Counted from the first letter of the stretch, positions 8,400-16,615 are shown. The stretch is DNA of 64,000 nt from Acididesulfobacillus acetoxydans (GCF_900016645.1 NZ_CDGJ01000033.1); one strand, 5' to 3'. Notes: generated by a model not told the origin, from the letters alone. Made by a program: numbers and translations.

Positions 8400-8582
8400 C
8401 TAAAAGATCACGGCTAAGGCGATAAGGATCAAGATGGCAATCGCGATGATGCCCGCGCCGATCCCGGTACCTGCAGAGGGGGTTGCGATCACGGGGGGAC
8501 AGCAGGGACCTGTGATAGGTCCGATGTGCGGTGGGGCACCCACCGGAGAGATATTAGGAAAATGACCGCCGCGTCCGAACAT
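8400..8582 (-). CDS. Small tail-anchored protein (YjcZ-like), 60 aa
   Basis: The start is supported by AAGGAGGA nine bases upstream. The N-terminal 37 residues are Gly/Pro-rich with a CC pair (GPCCPP); the rest is one hydrophobic helix, GAGIIAIAILILIALAVIF, running to the last residue. The tail resembles the next small gene (GAGIGLVVVIILLLIAMG), so the two are probably paralogues. Such very small Gly-rich proteins with a C-terminal helix resemble the YjcZ family found in spores of Bacilli. That link is by composition only, and no function can be assigned. Confidence 0.6.
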   Translation of the reverse strand: MFGRGGHFPNISPVGAPPHIGPITGPCCPPVIATPSAGTGIGAGIIAIAILILIALAVIF

Positions 8583-8612
8583 AGAATTCAGTCCTCCTTC
8601 TCCTTCTCAGAC

Positions 8613-8708
8613 TCAGAACACAATTCCCATAGCGATGAGCAATAAGATGATAACGACGACAAGGCCAATACCCGCTCCGAAACCGGTTTCGCCGGCGCCC
8701 ATGGCCAT
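8613..8708 (-). CDS. Tiny tail-anchored protein (YjcZ-like), 31 aa
   Basis: A 31-residue reading frame starts at the ATG whose complement is 8706-8708, with GAAGGAAG five to six bases upstream. It begins MAMGAGETGFGAG and continues as a hydrophobic helix to the end. It is the shorter relative of the neighbour at 8400-8582, with the same strand, the same G-x-G-A-G entry into the helix and the same -IVF/-VIF ending. A longer upstream extension in this frame lacks a ribosome site and looks non-coding. Sporulation-linked membrane microproteins have this look; this is inference. Confidence 0.5.
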   Translation of the reverse strand: MAMGAGETGFGAGIGLVVVIILLLIAMGIVF

Positions 8709-8921
8709 GATGCTTCCTTCTTTTTGCTGCTGCGGGCACGCGAGCTGACCCGAAGTGTGACATGGGGTTTTCGAATCCCTTGACTGTAACTTTCCGAAAT
8801 GAGATGGGACTTCTAGTCCACTGTATGTCCCTGCGCCAGATTTTGCCACATAGAAGGGCAAAGACTTGCGGGAAAATATTCCTTTTAAGTAGGGACGCTT
8901 CGGGGTGTGCCGCCTTGACAA

Positions 8922-9043
8922 TTGACCGGCATTTTACGGATGGTATAATTGGGCTGGCAGGGAAGGGAACGTACGCGAGGATAGGCAAAGGCCCATCTTG
9001 CATTATTATATCCAGGGTAATATAATATTACATTGGGTGTAAT
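8922..9043 (+). promoter_or_regulatory. Promoter and palindromic operator region of the orphan ATPase
   Basis: TTGACC (8922-8927), a 16-bp spacer and TATAAT (8944-8949) with an extended TGG. Downstream in the leader is a perfect 15-bp palindrome, GTAATATAATATTAC (9017-9031), which overlaps a second inverted repeat ATTACA-TTGGG-TGTAAT (9027-9043). GGGTGTAAT of the latter recurs at the start codon (9112-9120). The rest of the 8709-9118 gap holds nothing recognisable. Confidence 0.55.
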
Positions 9044-9118
9044 ACTAAATCTGATGCAAGCGAAAAAGCCAGTCACACGAAGTGGTGCAAGCGCAGCCGC
9101 ATTCTTACGAGGGGTGTA

Positions 9119-10243
9119 ATGATGTTTGAAAAGCCTTTTCCTTTTGGGGCACCTGTCAGCGAAAAGGATATTTTGGAACGGGAAAACTTTTTGCAGCAGG
9201 TTGTTCTCCGCTTGGCGGACGGACAACATTTAATGATTTCGGGTCCAAGGCGGATCGGGAAGACGTCAATTGCCTTGGAGGCGGTGCGCCGCTTGAACGA
9301 GAAAGGATTTTATACAGCTGTGGTCGATTTGTTCAGCATCAAGGATATGCAGGAATTTTCGCTGAGCCTGCTTGATGCCTGTCTGGAAAATCGGACCGGG
9401 ATAAAAAAGACCACGGAGGCGATACAGTCGGGACTGAAGAAGATAAGCGGGAATGTGAAACTGTCTTTAAAGATCAGCGATCTTGAGTTGGGGCTCAATT
9501 TCTCAAATCCCGGTCAGGCCAATGCGGATTATGTTTTGGATTTTGCGGAGAAGCTGGCGCAGAAGGACCAGAAAAACATGCTTTTGGTCTTTGATGAGTT
9601 CCAGGAAATGTCCAGAATCGGGGGTGACTTAATCTTCAAGAGATTGCGATCCCACTTTCAACTGCACAAGAATGTCGTTTACATGTTTCTCGGCTCGAAG
9701 GGGGGAATAATGAACACCCTTTTTGGACATGGAGAGGAAGCGTTTTATCGTTTTGCTGCCATTTTGCCGGTGCCACCGATTCCGGTCGAGTCATGGGTAC
9801 CTTATATGAAGAAGAAATATGAAGACAGGGGAATCGCCGGGACGGAGAAACTATACGAGAAGATTGTGGATTTAAGCGGGGGACATCCGCAGGACACAAT
9901 GGTATTGTGCTCGGAAATCTATTATGCGGCTGTCGAAGCCGGCGTTCACAAGTTATCTCTGGATATTGTCCAGTATGGCTACCATAATGCCATCCTGACC
10001 TTGGCGAGTGTTTTTAACGCGATGATCGACGAGATCAATCAAGTTCCGCTCGCGTTGCGAATTCTGAACCAAATCGCTCAAGGGAAATCGTTGTATTCCA
10101 GAGAGCATAATCCCAATGAGAATAAACGGGCCGTGGATTTCTTACTAAAGCGGGGGATCATTGAAAAAAACGCGCATGGGCGCTATGCTTTTGTGGAGCC
10201 AATGTTCAGGGATTATTTGGCCAAGGACAGCAACAATGAATAA
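9119..10243 (+). CDS. P-loop ATPase of the archaeal-ATPase (ATPase_2) type
   Basis: 374 aa. Walker A GPRRIGKT is at residues 42-49 and Walker B LLVFDEFQEM at about 155-164, with FPFGAPVSEKDILERE before the P-loop as in the STAND/AAA-like ATPase_2 family. The C-terminal third contains a predicted winged-helix-like part ending MFRDYLAK. GAGGGG precedes the ATG. The gene is more AT-rich than its neighbours, has its own promoter and palindromes, and stands alone between unrelated genes, which suggests horizontal acquisition. Members are often of unknown function; some sit in defence or mobile contexts. No partner nuclease or effector is visible here. Confidence 0.75.
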   Translation: MMFEKPFPFGAPVSEKDILERENFLQQVVLRLADGQHLMISGPRRIGKTSIALEAVRRLNEKGFYTAVVDLFSIKDMQEFSLSLLDACLENRTGIKKTTEAIQSGLKKISGNVKLSLKISDLELGLNFSNPGQANADYVLDFAEKLAQKDQKNMLLVFDEFQEMSRIGGDLIFKRLRSHFQLHKNVVYMFLGSKGGIMNTLFGHGEEAFYRFAAILPVPPIPVESWVPYMKKKYEDRGIAGTEKLYEKIVDLSGGHPQDTMVLCSEIYYAAVEAGVHKLSLDIVQYGYHNAILTLASVFNAMIDEINQVPLALRILNQIAQGKSLYSREHNPNENKRAVDFLLKRGIIEKNAHGRYAFVEPMFRDYLAKDSNNE

Positions 10244-10315
10244 AGAAAATAATTTTGCCGGGGATGGGATGGATATTCGAACGTGGGCTTTAGCTGCGAA
10301 AACTTGAAAGATTTG

Positions 10316-10324
10316 TGGTATACT
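10316..10324 (+). promoter_or_regulatory. Extended -10 promoter for nadD
   Basis: TGG-TATACT is an extended -10 site about 80 bases before nadD. No good -35 box stands at 17 bp. Confidence 0.4.
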
Positions 10325-10404
10325 AGAAAATGTAAAGTGAGCAGGAAAGCGTGCTTGTGGTCAACCTTTCGGGAAAGTATGCTCGCACGGCAGGAGATAA
10401 ACGC

Positions 10405-11034
10405 ATGGAAGACACAGGGGGAAAGGTATATCGGCTGGGGGTTATGGGGGGAACATTCGACCCGATTCACTATGGGCATTTGGTGGCCGCGGAGACGGCC
10501 CGGATCGAATTCCGCTTGAGACAGGTTCTCTTTGTCCCGACCGGGAATCCTCCGCACAAACAGGAAAAAAAGATTTCCCCGGGGGAGCTGCGCTTTGAGA
10601 TGGTGCGCCGGGCCGTTGCCGATAATCCGAATTTCAGTCTTTCCCGCCTGGAGATTGAGCGGCAAGGGCCCTCTTACACGATAGACACTTTGCGGATCTT
10701 GAGAAAGGATCATCCGGAAAGCGACCTGTATTTTATTACGGGAACGGACGCCTTGCGCGAAATTTTTTTCTGGCATGAAGCCGCTGAGATTTTGAAGCTG
10801 ACGAATTTCGTGGCCGTATCCCGCCCGGGTTATGAAGCGCGGGATTTTTTGGAGCAAGCCCGCAAGGAGCACCCGGAAGCGCAGGGAAGGATTTCGCTCT
10901 TGGAAGTTCCGGCCCTGGCTATATCTTCCACGGATGTGCGGGCGCGGGTCGGCCGGGGGCAATCCATTCGCTATCTTTTGCCGGAAGCGGTCCGGCGCTT
11001 TATCGAAGAAAAAGCCTTGTACAGGATGACATAG
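10405..11034 (+). CDS. nadD: Nicotinate-nucleotide adenylyltransferase
   Basis: Transfers AMP from ATP to nicotinate mononucleotide to give deamido-NAD, a late step of NAD synthesis in the cytoplasm. 209 aa from the ATG at 10405, with AGGAG eight bases upstream. The nucleotidyltransferase motif GGTFDPIHYGHL is at residues 15-26, VPTGNPPHK follows near 45, and ISSTDVRARVGRGQS near the C-terminus matches the ISSTxIR motif. In Firmicutes nadD normally sits directly before yqeK and rsfS; here an RRM gene lies between them. Confidence 0.95.
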   Translation: MEDTGGKVYRLGVMGGTFDPIHYGHLVAAETARIEFRLRQVLFVPTGNPPHKQEKKISPGELRFEMVRRAVADNPNFSLSRLEIERQGPSYTIDTLRILRKDHPESDLYFITGTDALREIFFWHEAAEILKLTNFVAVSRPGYEARDFLEQARKEHPEAQGRISLLEVPALAISSTDVRARVGRGQSIRYLLPEAVRRFIEEKALYRMT

Positions 11035-11111
11035 CTTTGTCCCGGAGCCTTGTCAGGGATAACATAAGCCTTGGCCTTGTTAAAGATTCAGATAAAGCTT
11101 TGCAGAAGTTA

Positions 11112-11120
11112 TGCTATATT
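11112..11120 (+). promoter_or_regulatory. Extended -10 promoter for the RRM gene
   Basis: TGC-TATATT is an extended -10 element about 80 bases before the RRM start codon. The 168-base gap between nadD and the RRM gene therefore probably carries an independent promoter. Confidence 0.35.
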
Positions 11121-11201
11121 CAACCCTATAGAGGCTTTGAGTATACGAATATCGGATTTGCTCATACTAAGAGCGAATCCAATGAGCAAGAGGTGACAGA
11201 G

Positions 11202-11453
11202 ATGACACAAACACTTTACGTTGGAAACCTTCCCTGGAATACGACGGCTGAAGAACTGGCCGCGTTTTTCAGAGATTACGGAGAAGTTTCCGGCAGCCGA
11301 ATCATTACCGATCGCGAAACAGGACGCTCACGGGGATTCGGCTTTGTTGAAGTACCGGACGGGGAAGCGGCTCGTCTGGCAGAGGAATTAAACGGCAAGG
11401 ACTTCGGCGGGCGCCCGCTCACCGTGAACGAAGCGAAGCCAAAACAGTTTTAA
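11202..11453 (+). CDS. Small RNA-recognition-motif (RRM) protein
   Basis: 83 aa, a single RRM domain and nothing else. RNP2 is LYVGNL at residues 5-10 and RNP1 is RGFGFVEV at 44-51, so it should bind single-stranded RNA. The start at 11202 has AAGAGGTG upstream at good spacing. Such stand-alone RRM proteins are found in cyanobacteria and some Clostridia and other bacteria, often linked to cold or RNA metabolism; the exact role is unknown. It has its own promoter and terminator inside the otherwise standard nadD-yqeK-rsfS cluster, so it is probably an insertion. Confidence 0.9.
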   Translation: MTQTLYVGNLPWNTTAEELAAFFRDYGEVSGSRIITDRETGRSRGFGFVEVPDGEAARLAEELNGKDFGGRPLTVNEAKPKQF

Positions 11454-11460
11454 ACGGCGG

Positions 11461-11487
11461 AGGGGGGCATGAAGGGGGCCCCCTTTT
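11461..11487 (+). terminator. Terminator after the RRM gene
   Basis: AGGGGGGC pairs with GCCCCCTT across a 9-base loop and runs into TTTT. It follows the RRM stop by 7 bases. Confidence 0.55.
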
Positions 11488-11581
11488 CCCGCCATGAACG
11501 CGTTCCTTTTGGTACAAGTACCGCTTGCGGATAACTGCCGATGGGGTGAGGAGGAGTCTGCTCAAGGAGGTTAAGAAGGGC

Positions 11582-12277
11582 GTGGATTCGAAAAAAGGCC
11601 CTGGCTCGCAAAGAAATCCCGGTGCGGAAGAAAGTCGTGATTTAGAAATAAACCCTGGTTTGAAAAAGAGCACTGATTTAAAAACTCCTGATTTAAAAAC
11701 TCCTGATTTAAAGCAAGCCCTGGATTTAGCCGGCAGAACCCTTTCGGCGAGAAGGTTTCGGCATACTTTGGGAGTGGCCTCCCTGGCCGAAGACCTGGCA
11801 CGGCGGCACGGTTTGGATCCGGCCCGTGCCCGTTACGCGGCGTTGCTGCATGATTTGGCCAAGGAGATTCCCGAGAAACAGCAGGTGTGCTTGGCCCAGC
11901 GTTGGCATTTGATTCGTTACTCGGAAGACGAGAGCTGTCCGTCCGTTCTGCATGGCCCTCTGGTCTCGTATTGGCTGGCAAACTGCTGCGGCCTGGCCGA
12001 CCGGGATATCCTGGCGGCCATCGCTCATCACACTTTGGGAGCTCCCAACATGTCCCGCTTGGAGATGCTGATTTACAGTGCCGACCTGGCCGAGCCCGGC
12101 CGGGAGTTTCCGCAGGTGGACAATTTGCGCCAAGCCTTGTATCATAGTTTAGAGAAGGGTACTTTGACTTGTGTCGAACATACTCTGCATTACCTGGAAG
12201 AGTCTCACCGGCCCATTCACCCTTTAACTCGTTTGACCCATGAAGATTTACGGAGGAGGCATGGCTTTGGAACTTGA
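11582..12277 (+). CDS. yqeK: HD-domain hydrolase YqeK (probable Ap4A hydrolase)
   Basis: YqeK-family enzymes cleave diadenosine tetraphosphate. The HD metal site is visible as RFRHTLGV, LLHDLAKE, the LHGPL and AHHTLG histidines and ADLAEPGR. The start is uncertain: GTG at 11582 has AAGGAGG 11 bases upstream, but TTG 11525 and GTG 11546 are in frame too. The enzyme core begins only near PDLKQALDLAG, about 45 residues into the protein. The preceding segment is lysine-rich and duplicated (TPDLKTPDLK, from a 15-bp DNA duplication) and is unlike the usual short N-terminus. The 3' end overlaps rsfS by 17 bases. Confidence 0.88.
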   Translation: MDSKKGPGSQRNPGAEESRDLEINPGLKKSTDLKTPDLKTPDLKQALDLAGRTLSARRFRHTLGVASLAEDLARRHGLDPARARYAALLHDLAKEIPEKQQVCLAQRWHLIRYSEDESCPSVLHGPLVSYWLANCCGLADRDILAAIAHHTLGAPNMSRLEMLIYSADLAEPGREFPQVDNLRQALYHSLEKGTLTCVEHTLHYLEESHRPIHPLTRLTHEDLRRRHGFGT

Positions 12278-12608
12278 ACAAAGGCAGCTCAAACAGGTTG
12301 TGGATTTGGTGGCGGAAAAGAAAGGCCGCGAAGTCGTATTGCTGAACTTGAAGGGGATTTCCATGGTCACCGATTATTTTCTCATTGCCACGGGCAACTC
12401 TACGACTCAGGTGAAGGCCATTGTCGATCACTTGGAAGAGAAACTGGGGACGATAGGGATTCCGATTCTGCGGGTGGAGGGCCTTCCCGACGCGCAGTGG
12501 GTGCTCATGGACTGCGGTGACTTGGTGGTGCACGTCATGACCCCGGATCAGCGGGACTTCTACAACCTGGAGAGGCTTTGGGGTGATGCCGAAGTGATGG
12601 CTTTCTAG
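12261..12608 (+). CDS. rsfS: Ribosomal silencing factor RsfS
   Basis: 115 aa from the ATG at 12261, directly after GGAGGAGG inside yqeK. RsfS (Iojap/YbeB family) binds L14 on the large ribosomal subunit and blocks subunit joining when nutrients are low. Family features are KKGREVVLLNLKGISMVTDYFLIATG at the N-terminal part, then LRVEGLPDAQWVLMDCGDLVVHVM and the ending RDFYNLERLWGDA. Normal length. nadD-yqeK-rsfS followed by leuS is a familiar clostridial order. Confidence 0.95.
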   Translation: MALELEQRQLKQVVDLVAEKKGREVVLLNLKGISMVTDYFLIATGNSTTQVKAIVDHLEEKLGTIGIPILRVEGLPDAQWVLMDCGDLVVHVMTPDQRDFYNLERLWGDAEVMAF

Positions 12609-12643
12609 TTTTTTCGGGCATAATGAGGAAAAAGACATCAATC

Positions 12644-12671
12644 TTGACAAGTGACGGGTTTTTGATAAAAT
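12644..12671 (+). promoter_or_regulatory. Sigma-A promoter of the leuS T-box leader
   Basis: TTGACA (12644-12649), a 16-bp spacer and TAAAAT (12666-12671), with an extended TGA before the -10. Confidence 0.75.
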
Positions 12672-12677
12672 GAAATA

Positions 12678-12919
12678 AATTTAGGAACTTGAAGAAGCTT
12701 CCGCAGAAGCGTGGAAGGGAATCGCCCCGGGCAGTTCTTGCTCAGAGAGGCACCGGTGGGTGTGAGGTGCTGCAAGAGGCCGGGGGGTCTCGCCCCGGAG
12801 CTGTGCCCAGGTGACAATGGGCACCGGTCGGTGTCGTTATCCACCGCTGAGTGCATGGTGTTATGAAATAGGGTGGTACCGCGAGCAGATCTCGTCCCTT
12901 GAGGGACGGGATTTTTTGT
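12678..12919 (+). promoter_or_regulatory. T-box riboswitch (leucyl-tRNA sensing) of leuS
   Basis: The leader carries the T-box core GGGTGGTACCGCG (12871-12883), which pairs with the acceptor end of uncharged tRNA to form the antiterminator. A terminator follows: TCTCGTCCC-TTGA-GGGACGGGA with six Ts, ending near 12917. An AGAGAG internal loop (about 12744) within a long hairpin (CTTGC...GCAAG) is consistent with stem I. The specifier codon could not be placed by eye; leucine is inferred from the downstream gene. Confidence 0.88.
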
Positions 12920-12948
12920 TCTTTCGAGTTGACAAGGGGGAAGGGTTT

Positions 12949-15519
12949 ATGCAGGAGAAGTATTCATTTGCCGAGATTGAACCCAAGTGGCAGGAACGCT
13001 GGCTGAGGGAAAAGGCTTTTCGAGCCGGAGAAGATACCGGAAAACCCAAGTATTACGCTTTGGCCATGTTTCCGTACCCGTCGGGGAATCTGCACATCGG
13101 ACATGTGCGCAATTATTCCATTGTTGATGTTATCGCCCGCTTTAAAAGAATGCAGGGGTACAACGTGCTCCACCCGATCGGCTGGGACGCGTTCGGACTG
13201 CCGGCGGAAAATGCCGCGATTAAAAACCAGACTCCTCCGGCGGAGTGGACCTGGAAAAACATCGCCAATATGAGGCGGCAGCTGCGCAGTATGGGAATTT
13301 CCTATGACTGGGATCGGGAGGTGGCAACTTGTCATCCCGGTTATTATCAATGGACTCAGTGGATGTTTCTGGAGTTTTACAAGCACGGTTTGGTCTACAA
13401 GAAGAAGGCGGCGGTCAATTGGTGCCCGTCCTGCGCCACGGTGCTGGCCAACGAACAGGTGGTGGATGGGGCTTGTGAGCGCTGTGAGACGCCGGTGACG
13501 AAAAAGGATTTGGAACAGTGGTTCTTTAAGATAACCGCTTACGCTGATGTCCTCCTGGAGGATCTGGAGAAATTGCCCGGCTGGCCTGAAAAAGTGAAAA
13601 CCATGCAGCGCAACTGGATCGGCCGTTCGGAAGGAGTGGAGGCCGAGTTCGCGCTGGAGGGCGGGAAGGACCGGGTCGCTGTCTACACGACCCGGATCGA
13701 TACCATTTTCGGCGTGACCTACCTGGTTTTGGCTCCGGAGCATCCTCTGGTGCGGCAGTTGGTCCGGGGCAGCGACTATGAACAACCGGTGCTGGATTTT
13801 ATCGAGAAGATGAAAGGGTTGAACGAGATTTCCCGCACCTCCAACGAAGTCGAAAAGGAAGGCCTCTTTACCGGCAGATATTGCCTCAATCCCATGAACG
13901 GCAAGAGGATTCCCATCTGGATTGCCAACTATGTCCTGGTGGATTACGGCACGGGAGCGGTCATGGGGGTGCCCGCCCATGACCAACGCGACTTCGAGTT
14001 TGCCGCCAAATACGCGCTCCCGATTGTACGGGTCATTTTACCCGAAGGGATGGACCCCGGGGAGAAAGACGTGCCTTTGACTGCGGCCTACACAGAGGAG
14101 GGTACCATGGTGAATTCGGGGGCTTTCGACGGGCTGGGCAATGAAGAAGCCTGGGAACGTATGGCGGACGCCATGGCGGAGAAGGGTTTGGGAAAACGGC
14201 GGGTGAATTTCCGCTTGCGTGACTGGCTGATCTCTCGCCAGCGTTATTGGGGTGCTCCCATTCCCATGGTTTATTGTGATCACTGTGGAACGGTTCCGGT
14301 GCCGGAGGAGGATTTGCCGGTGCTTCTGCCCGAAGACGTGGTCTTTAAGGCCGGGGAAAATCCCTTGACGAGTTCCTCCACTTTTATTCACACCCAGTGT
14401 CCCCGCTGCGGGAGTCCGGCCCGTCGGGAGACGGATACCATGGATACCTTCGTGTGTTCTTCCTGGTATTATCTGCGCTACACGGACCCGCGCAATGAAA
14501 AGCGGCCGTTTGCGCGGGAGGAGGCGGCCCGCTGGCTGAACGTGGACCAGTATGTGGGCGGGGTCGAGCATGCGATTCTGCACTTGCTCTATTCCCGTTT
14601 CTTTACCAAGGCCTTGCGCGATTTCGGCTATTTGCAAGTGGATGAGCCCTTCCAGAACCTTCTCACCCAGGGAATGGTCTGTATGGACGGATCCAAGATG
14701 TCCAAATCAAAAGGAAACATCGTCAGTCCGGAAGAGATCATCAACCGTTTCGGCGCCGACACCGCCCGCTTGTTCATTCTTTTTGCGGCTCCGCCTGAGC
14801 GCGACCTGGAGTGGAGTGAGCAGGGAGTGGAAGGTTGCTATCGTTTTCTCAACCGGGTCTGGCGTCTGGCGGCCCAGTATGAGGATATCCCACGGGCCGG
14901 AGGGCAGGCCCGGGGTACCCGGCCGGGAGGCAGGGAAGTGCGTCCGGATAGGCTCGCCCCGGACGGGCGGACGGAGCCAGTGGCCGCTGCCGCCGGATGG
15001 GCCAACGGGGCAAATCCGGATCCCGCCGCTAAAGCGATGAGGAGGCAGACTCACCTGACGATCCAAAAGGTTACCCATGACATCGGTCAACGGTTTAACT
15101 TCAACACCGCTATCAGTGCGATCATGGAACTGGTGAACGCCCTTTACCTTTATAAAGAAAAGAAGGAAGCGGATCCTGCGGTGGCCGAGGAAGCTCTGGA
15201 GAGTATCCTGATCCTCTTAGCACCTTTTGCTCCCCATATCACGGAAGAGATTTGGTCCGAATTCGGGCATGAGGACAGTATTCATGCCCAGCCTTGGCCT
15301 CAGGTGGATGAAGCGGCCCTGGCCCAGGAAGAAGTGACGGTCGTGCTTCAGGTGAACGGCAAAGTGCGGGAGCGTATCCAAGTACCCGCCGGGATCGACG
15401 CCGCGGCCTTGGAAGCTCGGGTGCGTTCACTCCCGCGCCTTCAGGAATGGACCCAGGGCAAACGCGTGCTCAAAGTCATCACGGTCCCGGGCAAACTGGT
15501 GAATCTGGTTGTTAAGTGA
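12949..15519 (+). CDS. leuS: Leucyl-tRNA synthetase
   Basis: Charges tRNA-Leu. 856 aa from the ATG at 12949 (GGGGGAAGGG upstream, just after the T-box terminator). HIGH-type motif PYPSGNLHIGH at residues 43-52; zinc-type cysteines CPSCATVLANEQVVDGACERC; editing domain with TTRIDTIFGVTYLVLAPEHP and VPAHDQRDFEF; and KMSKSKGN at about 583-590. One oddity: between YEDIPRAGG and RRQTHLTIQKV, about residues 648-697, there is a Gly/Pro/Arg/Ala-rich low-complexity insert at the entry to the anticodon-binding domain, which I do not know from other bacterial LeuS. Expression is controlled by the T-box leader. Confidence 0.96.
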   Translation: MQEKYSFAEIEPKWQERWLREKAFRAGEDTGKPKYYALAMFPYPSGNLHIGHVRNYSIVDVIARFKRMQGYNVLHPIGWDAFGLPAENAAIKNQTPPAEWTWKNIANMRRQLRSMGISYDWDREVATCHPGYYQWTQWMFLEFYKHGLVYKKKAAVNWCPSCATVLANEQVVDGACERCETPVTKKDLEQWFFKITAYADVLLEDLEKLPGWPEKVKTMQRNWIGRSEGVEAEFALEGGKDRVAVYTTRIDTIFGVTYLVLAPEHPLVRQLVRGSDYEQPVLDFIEKMKGLNEISRTSNEVEKEGLFTGRYCLNPMNGKRIPIWIANYVLVDYGTGAVMGVPAHDQRDFEFAAKYALPIVRVILPEGMDPGEKDVPLTAAYTEEGTMVNSGAFDGLGNEEAWERMADAMAEKGLGKRRVNFRLRDWLISRQRYWGAPIPMVYCDHCGTVPVPEEDLPVLLPEDVVFKAGENPLTSSSTFIHTQCPRCGSPARRETDTMDTFVCSSWYYLRYTDPRNEKRPFAREEAARWLNVDQYVGGVEHAILHLLYSRFFTKALRDFGYLQVDEPFQNLLTQGMVCMDGSKMSKSKGNIVSPEEIINRFGADTARLFILFAAPPERDLEWSEQGVEGCYRFLNRVWRLAAQYEDIPRAGGQARGTRPGGREVRPDRLAPDGRTEPVAAAAGWANGANPDPAAKAMRRQTHLTIQKVTHDIGQRFNFNTAISAIMELVNALYLYKEKKEADPAVAEEALESILILLAPFAPHITEEIWSEFGHEDSIHAQPWPQVDEAALAQEEVTVVLQVNGKVRERIQVPAGIDAAALEARVRSLPRLQEWTQGKRVLKVITVPGKLVNLVVK

Positions 15520-15615
15520 GGCGGTTCCAACCGCCCCCCTGGGGAACACCACGAATGGCCGGGCGCGTTAAATGCGTTGACAACTAAATGTGTTCGACGA
15601 TAAGTGAATCAACGG

Positions 15616-15658
15616 AAGACCGGCAGTTTCCGAAAAAGGGGAACCACCGGTCTTTTTT
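15616..15658 (+). terminator. Terminator downstream of leuS
   Basis: AAGACCGG pairs with CCGGTCTT (inner arm GTTTCC/GGGGAAC), followed by a run of seven Ts. The rest of the 15520-15865 gap includes a direct repeat AAGGAGAGAAATA at about 15708 and 15741 and no recognisable gene. Confidence 0.85.
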
Positions 15659-15865
15659 TGCTGTATGCGACAGAAGGTGTCATTTTTCGCGGCAGGAAAA
15701 AGAAGGAAAGGAGAGAAATAAAGCCCTATACTTATCTTACAAGGAGAGAAATATAGTCAAGGGGGGTTCGGGAAGCTGCCGCATCGGGGGTGCAAGTCAG
15801 TGCCCGGAGCGTGCACGAGGGGTAGCGCACTTAACCTTAGGTTTGCCTAAAGGAGTGTGGAGAGC

Positions 15866-16615
15866 ATGGAACGCAAGGCTCGCCTGCTTTGGTGGGGTTT
15901 CCTGGCGGCTCTGGTTATCATTGCCGCCTGGAAGGTGTTTCTGCCGCACGGAACCAAGGCTTATCTGGACACAGGCTCCGGCGGCAGGGAAATCGTCGTC
16001 TATGTGGCCGGAGCGGTGGAGAAGTCTTCTTTGCTCCACCTTCCCTTGGACGCCCGTTTGAATGACGCGCTGCAGAAGATTCGCCCGCTGCCGGAGGCTG
16101 ACTTGGAGAACCTGAATCCGGCGGAAAAGCTCAAAGACGGGCAGAAGATCATGGTTCCTTTTAAGAGCGGGCCGGGAGTAGTTCCGGGACCCGGAGGCAC
16201 GGGTGGCGCGGGCAGCGGCACGACTGGGCAAGACGGAGTCGGTTCGCCTGGGCAGGGCCCAGGCGCGGGGGGCTTAGGTTCCGGGGGGCGGGTGGCCGCT
16301 CCGCCGGCGGGAAACAGGGGATCCGAGGCGCTTACGGGGGGGACGGCGGCGAGAAGTACAACCCCGGGCGGTGCGGGAACGGCAGTTGGTGCCGCTTTCC
16401 CCGGCGGGGCAGCCGGAGGTAAAATCAATATAAACACGGCGGATGCCGCCGAGTTGGACAAGCTGCCCGGCGTCGGGCCGGCCTTGGCCGCCCGGATCTT
16501 GCAGTACCGGACGGAGCACGGTCCGTTTGCCGGCCCGGAGGATCTCCGGGAGGTGGCCGGGATCGGGCCGAAGACCTATGCCAAAATGGCGGCCATGATC
16601 AGTGTCGGGCCATGA
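15866..16615 (+). CDS. comEA: Competence DNA receptor ComEA
   Basis: Membrane-anchored receptor for transforming DNA, 249 aa from the ATG at 15866. One N-terminal membrane helix (about residues 7-26) is followed by a SLBB domain (EIVVYVAGAVEKSS...EKLKDGQKIMVP, about 45-100). Then comes a long Gly/Pro/Ala linker (about 105-185), and a C-terminal double helix-hairpin-helix that binds DNA (NTADAAELDKLPGVGPALAARI and REVAGIGPKTYAKM). The linker is longer and more repetitive than in Bacillus subtilis. The stop overlaps the comEC start (ATGA), giving the classical comEA-comEC pair. Confidence 0.93.
   Translation: MERKARLLWWGFLAALVIIAAWKVFLPHGTKAYLDTGSGGREIVVYVAGAVEKSSLLHLPLDARLNDALQKIRPLPEADLENLNPAEKLKDGQKIMVPFKSGPGVVPGPGGTGGAGSGTTGQDGVGSPGQGPGAGGLGSGGRVAAPPAGNRGSEALTGGTAARSTTPGGAGTAVGAAFPGGAAGGKININTADAAELDKLPGVGPALAARILQYRTEHGPFAGPEDLREVAGIGPKTYAKMAAMISVGP

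Noticed and set aside
8915..8920. TTGACA as -35 of the ATPase promoter
   Set aside because: It is 23 bp from the TATAAT; the overlapping TTGACC at 8922 has a 16-bp spacer and the -10 is extended.
10304..10324. TTGAAA and TATACT as a -35/-10 pair for nadD
   Set aside because: The spacer is only 9 bp; I kept just the extended -10.
11571..12650. Long minus-strand frame of 359 codons opposite yqeK-rsfS
   Set aside because: Antisense shadow of conserved genes in a GC-rich genome; the translation has no recognisable motif. The same applies to the antisense frames over leuS, dnaK, lepA and mtaB.
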